Shown one piece after another: positions 15,741 through 24,507 of a stretch of DNA of 64,000 nt. Source of the DNA: Paenibacillus silvestris (GTDB lineage Bacteria; Bacillota; Bacilli; Paenibacillales; NBRC-103111); the NCBI RefSeq assembly GCF_009882985.1, contig NZ_WTUZ01000004.1:124661-188660 (forward strand). The letters run 5' to 3'. Each line of letters starts with the position of its first letter. The stretch's first letter is position 1. The position numbers and the translations under genes are program-made. Under the pieces are notes generated by a model. That model made no database searches and was not told the origin of the DNA. It saw nothing but the letters and a program-made list of their open reading frames with translations.

Positions 15741-18062
15741 GTGATCAACTGGAGAACAAAATTCATAAGGAGACTCGGAAAGTCCGGCAAGGGTGAATAC
15801 TTCCGCAGAAGCTTAATCCTTGTTTTGCTGATAACGAGTGTTCCTTCAGCCTTGATCGCGGTTAGCAATTACCTGATTGGGACCAGCCAGATCGAGAAGC
15901 AAGTCAATAAGCTGCATAAAGTTAAGATTGAGCAGTTCTCTCAGGCAATGAACGAACAGATTTCACAGATGGAATTGGTGTTGAGTCGATGGTCGACTAA
16001 CCCCATGTTCGGTGATCGATTGGATCGCATTGAATTTATAGAACAGATTTCGCAAACACATGATTTGATGCAAAATATGCTGGTTGTCGGTGGATCCAAT
16101 TTGTTAATCGGCGACGCTCAACTGTACCTATCCCGACAAAATGCCATGATCGGGTCGGATGGTATTCACTATCTCAACGATGCGCAAACGGCTTCGTTTC
16201 AAGCTATTTTGCGCGATCACGCCGGTCTGCTCTGGGCTTACGGTCTTCCGGACTTCGCCAGCAAGACATCCGTTTCACCGGTATCGCTGATTTTTAAGCT
16301 TCCATGGGCGTCGGATTCGCCTTTCGGAGCTTTTGTCGTCCATTTGAGCCGTACGGAAATGTTAACGATGCTCGAACATTACGTCGCCGATGGACAAGGC
16401 GCAGCTCTGCTTATTCGACCCGATGGCGAATGGGTAGTCAAGCCTGAAGAGCACAATTTGGCGTTCCAAGAACAGCTAAGAAGTGAGATTAAGCGGCATC
16501 AGGGAGAAAGCGGGGAATTCTCGTTTCATTGGCAGAAGGAGTCATTCGTTGTTACGTACGGTAAGGTTTCCAAAACGGGATGGCTATATGCCATCGCGAG
16601 TCCAGTCACGGAGTTGACTGGACCTGTCGTTCTGACTTCCAAGCTTATACTCATAACGAGCATGATTGGCATTCTCGTGTCCATTGCGCTTGGATGGTTT
16701 GCTTCCAACCAATTGTACAGACCGATTGGTAAATTGGTTGCTCTGTTCCGCTCGGGGCGAGAGGACTCTGCAGGTCCGATTCCGCGAGAAATTCAATTTA
16801 TTGAAGATGAATGGATGAAGTTGTCGAGTGAGAGTGTCAGTATGCGAGATCGAATCCGGCAGTCACTTCCCTTCCTGAGGGAGGGTTTCTTTCTTCAGCT
16901 AGTACAGGGACATCTGTATGCGCTGCGGGAGCAAGAGCTGCAAACTAGGATGGGAGAGCTCGGACTAGACGCTACGAACCGCAAGATCTCTTTATTATAT
17001 GTTCAATTATCAGGTCTTAGCGAGTCAAAACGCTTTCGAGAGCACGATCAACAATTGGTTACTTTCGCAGCAGCTAACATTGTGGGGGAAATCTCGGCGG
17101 CACGCGCCGATTCCACGCATATCATTAACTTTCAGGATTTATCAGTCGGCGTTCTATTACTGTATCCAGAAGATGCCGTATTGGAAGGGATTCGCAACGA
17201 ATTATTCGTATGGTCACAGGAGATGGCGATAACGATCAGCAACGTACTTGGTTTGCAAGTTACCGTTGTACTGGGCAGGCTTACTCATCAAATCGGGCAC
17301 ATTCCTGAGATGCTGGAACAAGCACGGCAAGCTGCGAGATTCCGGGATATGCAGGAGAACTGTCAGGTTATCGATATGGAGGAAGTGACGTTAAGTTCGC
17401 GCCCAGCAGCTCCCTTTCCTTTTGCCGTCGAGAAAGAGCTGCTTCAGGTCATGCGACTCGGGATGGAGGAAGAGGCTTATAGGCTGCTCGACCGTTTCGT
17501 CGAAGAGGTGGAAGCTGCAGCAGAATGGGAGTTGACGGTATGCCAGTCTCTGATGCAGCTCGTATACGGGATGCGCCACATGTTTATTGAGACTGGATTC
17601 CAGCAGCATCCTCTCCTAATCGACAGCCATCTAATAGAGGAGCTATTCGCCGTTAAAGAGGCGGTACTGCTCAAGAAGGTCGTCAAGACGAGAATTATGG
17701 CACCTTACCTGGAGCAATTCCAAGTTCTCCAGAACGGTCGTATGCGGCATATCATCGAACAGGTGATTCGCCTCATGGAGGAGCGATATCGTGAGGACTT
17801 ATCTTTGGACGAATGTGCGCGGGCTGTTGCATCGAATCCGTATACACTCAGCAGATCGTTCAAACAGGTAACCGGTTTTACTTTCGTCGATTATTTAACA
17901 CGCTTGCGAATCAGGAAAGCGAAGGAGCTGCTGCTTACGACGGGGCTTAAAGTGAACGAAATCGCGGAACACGTAGGCTACCAGCACTCCTATTTTAATA
18001 AAATATTCAAAGGAAGCGAAGGCATGACGCCTACACAATTCCGGGACCAATACAAATCATAG
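15741..18062 (+). CDS. Membrane-bound AraC family transcription regulator
   Basis: 773 residues from a GTG start with GGGGTGATG as ribosome site. Membrane segments near 24-49 and 295-320 enclose an extracellular sensing region. After a cytoplasmic linker, the last 103 residues form the AraC-type DNA-binding domain (LSLDECARAVASNPYTLSRS, then GMTPTQFRD). Same architecture as the protein at 7941. Placed between the transporter genes and the GH2 gene, it is the likely local activator of this operon in response to an extracellular ligand or to the binding protein. Confidence 0.87.
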   Translation: MINWRTKFIRRLGKSGKGEYFRRSLILVLLITSVPSALIAVSNYLIGTSQIEKQVNKLHKVKIEQFSQAMNEQISQMELVLSRWSTNPMFGDRLDRIEFIEQISQTHDLMQNMLVVGGSNLLIGDAQLYLSRQNAMIGSDGIHYLNDAQTASFQAILRDHAGLLWAYGLPDFASKTSVSPVSLIFKLPWASDSPFGAFVVHLSRTEMLTMLEHYVADGQGAALLIRPDGEWVVKPEEHNLAFQEQLRSEIKRHQGESGEFSFHWQKESFVVTYGKVSKTGWLYAIASPVTELTGPVVLTSKLILITSMIGILVSIALGWFASNQLYRPIGKLVALFRSGREDSAGPIPREIQFIEDEWMKLSSESVSMRDRIRQSLPFLREGFFLQLVQGHLYALREQELQTRMGELGLDATNRKISLLYVQLSGLSESKRFREHDQQLVTFAAANIVGEISAARADSTHIINFQDLSVGVLLLYPEDAVLEGIRNELFVWSQEMAITISNVLGLQVTVVLGRLTHQIGHIPEMLEQARQAARFRDMQENCQVIDMEEVTLSSRPAAPFPFAVEKELLQVMRLGMEEEAYRLLDRFVEEVEAAAEWELTVCQSLMQLVYGMRHMFIETGFQQHPLLIDSHLIEELFAVKEAVLLKKVVKTRIMAPYLEQFQVLQNGRMRHIIEQVIRLMEERYREDLSLDECARAVASNPYTLSRSFKQVTGFTFVDYLTRLRIRKAKELLLTTGLKVNEIAEHVGYQHSYFNKIFKGSEGMTPTQFRDQYKS

Positions 18063-18078
18063 CAAAAGGCGGGATAGC

Positions 18079-19794
18079 ATGATCAGGCTGTTTCAGACGC
18101 ATTATGTTCGACAAGTGACCGAATTGGAGGGTTTGTGGGATTTCATCCCGTTAGCTCCTGATGAGGAGATTCCTGCTCCCGGTACTGTGGGATACACGTA
18201 TAGGCTTGTTGTGCCCGGCTGCTGGGAGCAGCACCCAGAGCTTGCCTCCTATCGGGGGCGAGGAGCTTATCGACGAATGATCCAGATTGACGCAATAACC
18301 TCATTGCGGTTCGAGTTTAAGGGCGTCAGCCACACAGCTAGAGTGTTCTTCGACGGTGCTTTGATAGCTGAACATTACAATGCATATACAGCCTTTACGG
18401 CGAAAGTGCACGATGTCCAGCCGGGGCTGCATGAGCTGATCGTCGAGGTGGACAATTCGTTCAGTGCAGCTTCTTCCTTGCACATCCCCAATGACTACTA
18501 TACTTATGGTGGATTGATTCGACCTGTGGCTATGGAAAATATAGGGGACTGTACGATTGAAGCTATTAAGTTCATACCTCACTCGGATCAAGATGGCTGG
18601 AAGGCACATATTACTGCCATCATTCAGAACGAATTGGAACAAAAGCAAACGGTTCGGTTGATAGGGCAGCTTGCGTCCACTAAGCTTGATTTTGGCCTAA
18701 TTGAAGTGCAGCCGGGGGTGGGCTCTTTGACGAGTGTGACTCAATCATTCCGCTTCCCTGATGTCCGCCCATGGTCAGCTCATGATCCTCAACTGTATGA
18801 GCTTCGACTTGATTTGTATGATGTTAAGAAGGAATTACCGGTCGATGATTTGGTAGAAAGGGTCGGATTCCGCGTCGTCGAGGTGAGAAACGGAAGCATA
18901 ACGGTGAACAATGATCCTATCTACTTGAAAGGATTTAATCGCCATGAAGATCATGCTATTGCCGGCCCCTCGCTTCCGCTGTCATTGATGGTAGCTGATT
19001 TGGAGTTAATGGTCGGAACTGGAGCGAATGCTGTCCGAACGAGCCACTATCCGAATGACGAGCGGTTTCTTGATCTTTGCGATGAACGGGGCTTATTCGT
19101 CTGGGAGGAGAACCATGCGCGGGGGCTCAGCTTGGAGCAGATGAGTAATCCTCATTTTATCCGCCAATGCGAAGCGGTGAACCGGGAAATGGTGGAGCAG
19201 CACATCAACCACCCATCTATTATTTTGTGGGCCGTTCTCAACGAGTGCGCAAGCGATTCAGCGGGTGGACGCGAGCATTACCAGCGGCAAATGCAGCAAA
19301 TCCGCGAGTTGGATGCAAGCCGACCACTGACTTTCGCTTCACACCATAGGGAAAAGGAGATGTGCTTCGATCTGGCAGATATGGTTTCCGTCAATTTGTA
19401 TCCACAGTGGTACACCGATGAAGATCCAGGGGAGTTATGCGACCGGATCCGGGCGTTTGCCGAAGAGAATGGAGGCAGAGGAAAGCCGATGATCATAAGC
19501 GAGTTCGGGGCGGACGGATATTATGGTTTCCGGTCCCCGATTCGGGTTAAGGGTTCTGAGGAGCGCCAAGGAGACATTCTAGAACTGAATTTGGCTGCTT
19601 ATGCTTCTCGACCTTATGTATCAGGCACATTTATCTGGCAGTTCTGCGACTGCAGGGTTACTGAAGCGACAGGCTGGCTGTTGACACGAGCCATGGTTAA
19701 GAATAGTAAAGGGATCGTCGATGAGTACAGACGGCCGAAACTGGCTTATGATGTTGTAAAGAAATATTATGGGTGTCCGTCGAGCCGAGTTTAA
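18079..19794 (+). CDS. Glycoside hydrolase family 2 enzyme (beta-glucuronidase or beta-galactosidase like)
   Basis: 571 residues, cytoplasmic (no signal peptide). The order is a sugar-binding jelly-roll domain (about 1-180), an immunoglobulin-like domain (to about 275) and a TIM barrel. The barrel contains the GH2 signature region with NAVRTSHYPNDERFLDLCDE, the acid/base in WAVLNEC (Glu389) and the nucleophile in ISEFGADG (Glu475). The compact size, lacking the C-terminal domains of LacZ, and the signature context suggest beta-glucuronidase-like activity on an oligosaccharide brought in by the adjacent importer. It starts 17 bp after the AraC gene with AAAGGCGGG before the ATG. Exact substrate unknown. 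Confidence 0.88.
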   Translation: MIRLFQTHYVRQVTELEGLWDFIPLAPDEEIPAPGTVGYTYRLVVPGCWEQHPELASYRGRGAYRRMIQIDAITSLRFEFKGVSHTARVFFDGALIAEHYNAYTAFTAKVHDVQPGLHELIVEVDNSFSAASSLHIPNDYYTYGGLIRPVAMENIGDCTIEAIKFIPHSDQDGWKAHITAIIQNELEQKQTVRLIGQLASTKLDFGLIEVQPGVGSLTSVTQSFRFPDVRPWSAHDPQLYELRLDLYDVKKELPVDDLVERVGFRVVEVRNGSITVNNDPIYLKGFNRHEDHAIAGPSLPLSLMVADLELMVGTGANAVRTSHYPNDERFLDLCDERGLFVWEENHARGLSLEQMSNPHFIRQCEAVNREMVEQHINHPSIILWAVLNECASDSAGGREHYQRQMQQIRELDASRPLTFASHHREKEMCFDLADMVSVNLYPQWYTDEDPGELCDRIRAFAEENGGRGKPMIISEFGADGYYGFRSPIRVKGSEERQGDILELNLAAYASRPYVSGTFIWQFCDCRVTEATGWLLTRAMVKNSKGIVDEYRRPKLAYDVVKKYYGCPSSRV

Positions 19795-19822
19795 TAAATA
19801 AAGTAAAAACCATTGTAAAACC

Positions 19823-19864
19823 AAAGATGATTCCTGTATTGTACAGGGGTCATCTTTTTTTATA
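19823..19864 (+). terminator. Rho-independent terminator
   Basis: AAAGATGA and TTCCTGTA pair with TACAGGG and TCATCTTT, then seven T follow. It ends the second sugar operon about 30 bp after the GH2 stop. Confidence 0.88.
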
Positions 19865-19937
19865 GAATTCCAACCTATTATAGGCTCCACAACGTAACAA
19901 GCAATAAAAGTCCACCATTCTAGAAATGATCGGGTTT

Positions 19938-19951
19938 CGTAAGCGCTCTCT
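19938..19951 (+). promoter_or_regulatory. Candidate catabolite-responsive element (cre)
   Basis: CGTAAGCGCTCTCT contains the core GTAAGCGCT of the CcpA-binding consensus TGTAAGCGCTTACA but diverges in the right flank. It lies about 75 bp before the third sugar operon, where CcpA repression would be expected. Confidence 0.45.
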
Positions 19952-20025
19952 ATCTTTTACAATGAAGGAAGTCATAGACTGCAGCTATGAGCACATGAGA
20001 AGGAAGTAGAGAGGGGCTCGAATTG

Positions 20026-21441
20026 ATGTCAATTAATCGCTGGAAACTTATCCCTATATGTTTGGTTTTCATTCTGACGACTGTTCTCGTGTTATCTGGT
20101 TGTACGAAATCGGATAGCGGAAGTTCAAATACGAATAGCTCTACAGGCGCTGCAACTAGTACGGCTAACAATGGTGAGCGCATTACCCTTCGGTTTACGG
20201 GCTGGGGTTCTCCAGATGATCTGGCCGCATACAAGGTTGCTATTACGAAGTTCGAAAAGACGCATCCGAATATTAAAGTAGATTTCCAAGCCATCTCAGC
20301 GGATTACGATACTAAGCTGACTACAATGGTTGCCGGCAATGATGTACCGGATGTAGCGATGATGGAATCAGGGAGCATTGCTTTCCCTCTTGCCGAACAA
20401 GGCAAGTTCCTTAATTTACAGGATTTTCTAGCAAAAGATAAGGAAATTAATAAGGATGTACTGGTACCGAACATCACGTATTCGCTTGAACCCGGGAATG
20501 TGATCGGGATCGCATCGGGGCCGGAAACATTCAGTCTTTTCTACAATGAAGATGTATTTAAGGAAGCGGGAATTGAACCTCCGCCTTCGGACGCCTCCAA
20601 AGCGTGGAATTGGGATCAATTCGTAGATATTGCCAAGCGGCTGACGATTGACAGTAAAGGGAAGAACGCGACGGAGGAAGGGTTCGATCCGAAGAACATT
20701 CGGCAGTTCGGCATCAACCTTCCGACTTGGTGGGGGGCTTACAGCAACTTTATTTACTCAAACGGCGGAGACTTTCTGTCGGCAGATGGCAAGACGCTAG
20801 CGATTAATGAGCCGGCAGCAGCGGAGGCCATACAGAAATTAGCTGATCTGATCAACGTGCATCATGTTGCCCCGTCAGCGCTGCAAGCCAAAAATATTCC
20901 TGGTACAAACGTAGCACTTCAAACCAAGAAAGTAGCCATGGCTATTGACGGACAATGGGCGAGTACAGCGCTCGCGCAGTCCAAGTTCAACTTTAATGTG
21001 GGTGTTCTGCCTGTTATGAAAGAGCCGGTTACGACGGTTGTCTGCGCGATGTTCTCCATCTTCAAGACGACTAAACATCCGCAGGAATCATGGGAGCTGC
21101 TCAAGGCACTGCTTGATCCGGAAGCATCCTTGGATTTGCTGACGGCTGGCACATTGATGCCTGCTCACAAAGACTGGTATACAAATGATGAGAAGTTAGC
21201 GAAATGGACGAAAAATCTACCTTCGCGTCCGTCTGGTTACCAAGGAGCCGTTATTGATATGCTGCTTAATCATAGCCATGCTACACCAACGGCTTATGTT
21301 AAAAACTTCAGCAAAATCATGGATGATATTAATCCGGCACTGGATAAAGTTTGGCTTGGCAAGCAATCAGCCAAGGAGGCACTAGACGCGGTTGCTGTGA
21401 AAGCGCAGGAACATGTACAGGGGCGACGCGACGTTAAGTAG
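20026..21441 (+). CDS. Extracellular sugar-binding lipoprotein (family 1)
   Basis: 471 residues from ATG 20026 (a TTG directly before it is in frame; GAGAGGGG precedes both). Signal peptide with lipobox LSGC (Cys26), then a Ser/Asn/Thr-rich linker. The mature part matches family 1 sugar-binding proteins: FTGWGSPDDLAAYKVAI and FEKTHPNIKVDFQ near the N terminus. It works with the MalF- and MalG-type permeases that follow and the GH43 enzyme, so an arabino- or xylo-oligosaccharide is a fair guess. Confidence 0.9.
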   Translation: MSINRWKLIPICLVFILTTVLVLSGCTKSDSGSSNTNSSTGAATSTANNGERITLRFTGWGSPDDLAAYKVAITKFEKTHPNIKVDFQAISADYDTKLTTMVAGNDVPDVAMMESGSIAFPLAEQGKFLNLQDFLAKDKEINKDVLVPNITYSLEPGNVIGIASGPETFSLFYNEDVFKEAGIEPPPSDASKAWNWDQFVDIAKRLTIDSKGKNATEEGFDPKNIRQFGINLPTWWGAYSNFIYSNGGDFLSADGKTLAINEPAAAEAIQKLADLINVHHVAPSALQAKNIPGTNVALQTKKVAMAIDGQWASTALAQSKFNFNVGVLPVMKEPVTTVVCAMFSIFKTTKHPQESWELLKALLDPEASLDLLTAGTLMPAHKDWYTNDEKLAKWTKNLPSRPSGYQGAVIDMLLNHSHATPTAYVKNFSKIMDDINPALDKVWLGKQSAKEALDAVAVKAQEHVQGRRDVK

Positions 21442-21468
21442 CAAATCGGAAATAGCAGATGACCAATT

Positions 21469-21506
21469 GAGGACAACGGCCCTTTCTTCCCAAAGGCGTT
21501 GTCCTC
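21469..21506 (+). promoter_or_regulatory. Perfect intercistronic stem between binding protein and permease
   Basis: GAGGACAACG pairs perfectly with CGTTGTCCTC over 10 bp, with an 18-base loop and no T-tract. This fits an mRNA-stabilising stem that keeps the binding-protein message more abundant than the permease message, as known for malE-malF. It ends 25 bp before the permease start. Confidence 0.55.
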
Positions 21507-21530
21507 TGCCATAGATAGGAGGAATACGGC

Positions 21531-22481
21531 ATGGAAATTTCGGCACTAGACAATCAGAAGGCCATTGTTGCGTCACGGAGCACAAGCACTAAGCGGGAAC
21601 GGAAGGCACTGTTCTATGGCCTGCTGTTCACATCGCCGGCGATAGTGGGCTTCCTTATTTTTACGCTGGGACCCATGATTGCGAGTTTATATCTTAGTTT
21701 AACGGACTACAACGTCTTCAAGGATACGACAAACTTTATTGGACTGGCCAATTACATCAAGCTGTTTTCGGGTGAAGATGAACTGTTCTACCAGTCGCTT
21801 GGCACAACTTTTTATTTCGTTGTACTGCGTGTGCCGACGGTTATTATCTTTTCGTTTTTCTTGGCTATTCTGCTAAATATGAATGTGAAAGGCCGCTCCG
21901 CATTCCGGACGATCATCTACTTGCCGAGCATTGTGCCGGCGGTCGCTTCTTCGATGATTTGGTTGTGGCTGCTGAATCCGGATCTGGGCTTAGTTAATAC
22001 CGTGTTGGAAAAATTGCATCTGCCTACCAGCGCTTGGTTGTTCAGCGAAAGCAGTGTAATTCCCTCCATTGTGCTTACGACTTTATGGGGGATAGGCGGA
22101 ACCGTCATCATATTTTTGGCAGGATTATCTGGCATTCCTTCAAGCTATTACGAAGCTATTGATGTAGACGGTGGAGGCTGGTATCAGAAGCTGAGGCATA
22201 TTACGATTCCGATGATGACGCCAACGATTTTCTTTAATACGATCATGACAATTATTGGTTCTTTCCAAGTATTCAGTGAGGCCTATATTTTGACGCAAGG
22301 GGGACCGAATAACAAAAGCTTGTTCTTCGTGTTCTACCTGTGGCGCACGGCATTCCGCGATTCGGAGATGGGTTACGCCTCAGCACTAGCGTGGGTGCTC
22401 TTCGTCATCATTATGATCTTTTCGTTTCTGATCTTCAAAACCTCGAAATCCTGGGTTCATTATGAGGGGGATCGCGCATGA
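21531..22481 (+). CDS. Sugar ABC transporter permease, MalF type
   Basis: 316 residues, about six membrane segments. A charged N terminus of about 30 residues precedes LLFTSPAIVGFLIFTLGPM, typical of CUT1 MalF/UgpA-like permeases. The EAA loop reads YEAIDVDGGGWYQKLRHITIP. Its last codons overlap the next gene as ATGA, so the two permeases are translationally coupled. AGGAGG precedes the ATG. Confidence 0.9.
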   Translation: MEISALDNQKAIVASRSTSTKRERKALFYGLLFTSPAIVGFLIFTLGPMIASLYLSLTDYNVFKDTTNFIGLANYIKLFSGEDELFYQSLGTTFYFVVLRVPTVIIFSFFLAILLNMNVKGRSAFRTIIYLPSIVPAVASSMIWLWLLNPDLGLVNTVLEKLHLPTSAWLFSESSVIPSIVLTTLWGIGGTVIIFLAGLSGIPSSYYEAIDVDGGGWYQKLRHITIPMMTPTIFFNTIMTIIGSFQVFSEAYILTQGGPNNKSLFFVFYLWRTAFRDSEMGYASALAWVLFVIIMIFSFLIFKTSKSWVHYEGDRA

Positions 22482-23308
22482 GAGAGTCCAGACTTAAGCT
22501 TCTAGGAGGGTTTACGGCCCTTGTCATCGTTTCCGTCATGTTTATCGTGCCGTTCATTTGGCTGCTGCGCAGCTCGGTTATGGATTTATCCCAAATCTTC
22601 ATTATGCCGCCGCAGTGGATTCCCAAGCCGTTTCATTTCGAAAATTTCAAAAATGCCCTTACGGTCGTTCCATTTGGCGCTTTTTTCAAAAATACGCTGA
22701 TTATTGTTGCCGCAGTTTTACTGGGCACCGTTGTTTCCAGCACGGTTGCAGCCTTTGGCTTCTCACGCATCCGTTGGAAGGGGCGCGAGGTGGTGTTCGC
22801 CATCTTGATGTCCGCCATGATGCTGCCGGGAGCAGTTACCCTTATTCCAAGCTTTATCGGCTGGAAGACGCTCGGCTTTTACGACACCTTCTATCCGCTC
22901 ATTGCTCCTGCTTATTTCGGTGGAGGTATCTTTAATATTTTCCTGCTTCGTCAATTTTATATGACGATTCCACAGGATTTCGATGAGGCGGCGTTTGTGG
23001 ACGGGGCAAATTATACTCAAATCTATTGGCGAATCATTCTGCCACTCAGCCGTTCTGCTGTTATTGTCGTTGCTCTGTTTACATTTCTGGGTTCATGGAA
23101 TGACTTTATGGGACCGCTTATTTATTTGAAAAGCGATAGCCGGTTCACACTTGCACTTGGCTTGCAGATGTTTCAAGGCAGCTATACAGCGCAGTGGGAC
23201 TTGCTTATGGCAGCATCAACGGTCGTCGTATTGCCATGCATCCTTGTTTTTTTGGTAGGGCAGCGCTATTTCCTCGAAGGAATTACGCTTACGGGGTTGA
23301 AAGGATAA
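22478..23308 (+). CDS. Sugar ABC transporter permease, MalG type
   Basis: 276 residues, six predicted membrane segments. The EAA loop reads FDEAAFVDGANYTQIYW, and the ending FLEGITLTGLKG is the standard MalG/UgpE terminus. Partner of the preceding permease in a CUT1 importer. The GH43 gene starts 64 bp downstream. No ATPase is present. Confidence 0.9.
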   Translation: MRESRLKLLGGFTALVIVSVMFIVPFIWLLRSSVMDLSQIFIMPPQWIPKPFHFENFKNALTVVPFGAFFKNTLIIVAAVLLGTVVSSTVAAFGFSRIRWKGREVVFAILMSAMMLPGAVTLIPSFIGWKTLGFYDTFYPLIAPAYFGGGIFNIFLLRQFYMTIPQDFDEAAFVDGANYTQIYWRIILPLSRSAVIVVALFTFLGSWNDFMGPLIYLKSDSRFTLALGLQMFQGSYTAQWDLLMAASTVVVLPCILVFLVGQRYFLEGITLTGLKG

Positions 23309-23372
23309 GGTATGATTGTTTGCCGCTGCCGAGCAGTGGCTTACGATAATCGATAATCAGGAGGCTCGCAAA

Positions 23373-24299
23373 ATGAATGAAATAAAGCGATCGGGGAATC
23401 CGATCTTTCCGGGTTGGTATGCGGATCCAGAAGCCAGAATTTTCGAAGGAAAGTATTGGATCTACCCGACCTATTCAGCACCCTATGATGAGCAAACATA
23501 CTTCGATGCCTTCTATTCGGAAGACTTGGTGGCGTGGACGAAGGTAGAGCGCATACTGAAAATGAACAATATATCATGGGCAAAGAGAGCCTTATGGGCT
23601 CCATCTCCAATCGAAAAGAATGGAAAATATTATTACTATTTCGCTGCGAATGATATCCAGAGCAATGATGAGCTCGGTGGCATTGGCGTGGCTGTCTCCG
23701 ACAGACCTGAAGGCCCATTCGTGGATGCAATAGGCAAGCCTCTGATCGATCAATTCTATCACGGCGCCCAACCCATCGATCCGCATGTTTATATCGACGA
23801 TGACGGCAGCGTGTATTTATACTACGGCGGATGGGGTCATTGTAATGTCGTGAGATTAAATGAGGATATGATCAGCATTAGAGCCTTCGATGATGGAGAG
23901 ACGTTCAAGGAAATTACACCTGAACTTTTCGTTGAGGGACCGTGCATGATTAAGAGAAACGGACTCTATTATTTCATGTGGGCAGAGGGTGGCTGGGGCG
24001 GCCCGGATTATTCCGTTGCTTATGCGATAGCGGAATCGCCCGTAGGTCCGTTCAATCGAGTAGGGAAAATACTGCAGCAGAACAAGGATGTCGCAACTAG
24101 CGCAGGACATCACGGGATTATTCAGGTGCCGGACACTGACGAATGGTACATCGTGTATCACCGGAGACCGTTATCGGAAACGGATGCGAACCATCGGGTT
24201 GTGTGTATCGATCGCATGTACATCGAGGAAGATGGCCGTATTCGACCGGTGCAGTTAACTTTTGAGGGAGTAGCTGCGCGTCCGTTAAAAGAGGGATAA
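23373..24299 (+). CDS. Glycoside hydrolase family 43 enzyme
   Basis: 308 residues from ATG 23373, which has AGGAGG at 23359; an upstream in-frame GTG-less extension from 23316 lacks support. No signal peptide, so intracellular. The five-bladed beta-propeller family is recognised by its three acidic residues: general base Asp18 in YADPE, pKa-modulating Asp136 in IDPHVYID, and general acid Glu188 in VEGPCM. GH43 members cleave arabinosyl or xylosyl linkages. It probably trims oligosaccharides imported by the upstream ABC system. Confidence 0.88.
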   Translation: MNEIKRSGNPIFPGWYADPEARIFEGKYWIYPTYSAPYDEQTYFDAFYSEDLVAWTKVERILKMNNISWAKRALWAPSPIEKNGKYYYYFAANDIQSNDELGGIGVAVSDRPEGPFVDAIGKPLIDQFYHGAQPIDPHVYIDDDGSVYLYYGGWGHCNVVRLNEDMISIRAFDDGETFKEITPELFVEGPCMIKRNGLYYFMWAEGGWGGPDYSVAYAIAESPVGPFNRVGKILQQNKDVATSAGHHGIIQVPDTDEWYIVYHRRPLSETDANHRVVCIDRMYIEEDGRIRPVQLTFEGVAARPLKEG

Positions 24300-24318
24300 G
24301 AGCCGTAAAAAGCTATTC

Positions 24319-24365
24319 ATAGACAAGTTTTTGTCGTTGATGAACGACAAGAGCTTGTCTATTTT
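24319..24365 (+). terminator. Rho-independent terminator with long stem
   Basis: ATAGACAAG pairs with CTTGTCTAT, and an inner arm TTGTCGTT pairs with AACGACAA around GATG. A short T-run follows. It separates the transporter-GH43 operon from the two-component genes, which therefore probably have their own promoter. Confidence 0.8.
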
Positions 24366-24507
24366 GCAGGCTAGAATTTGGTAAATAGCGTAATTGCAGC
24401 TGGAAAAGTAGGCAGCGGAGTTTGTGCCCCCTCTATCCAAGGCTTGGATTACGTAGTACTGTAGTAGAAATTGATCGGACAGATTGTGGAGAGGAGGAGG
24501 GTGCAGG

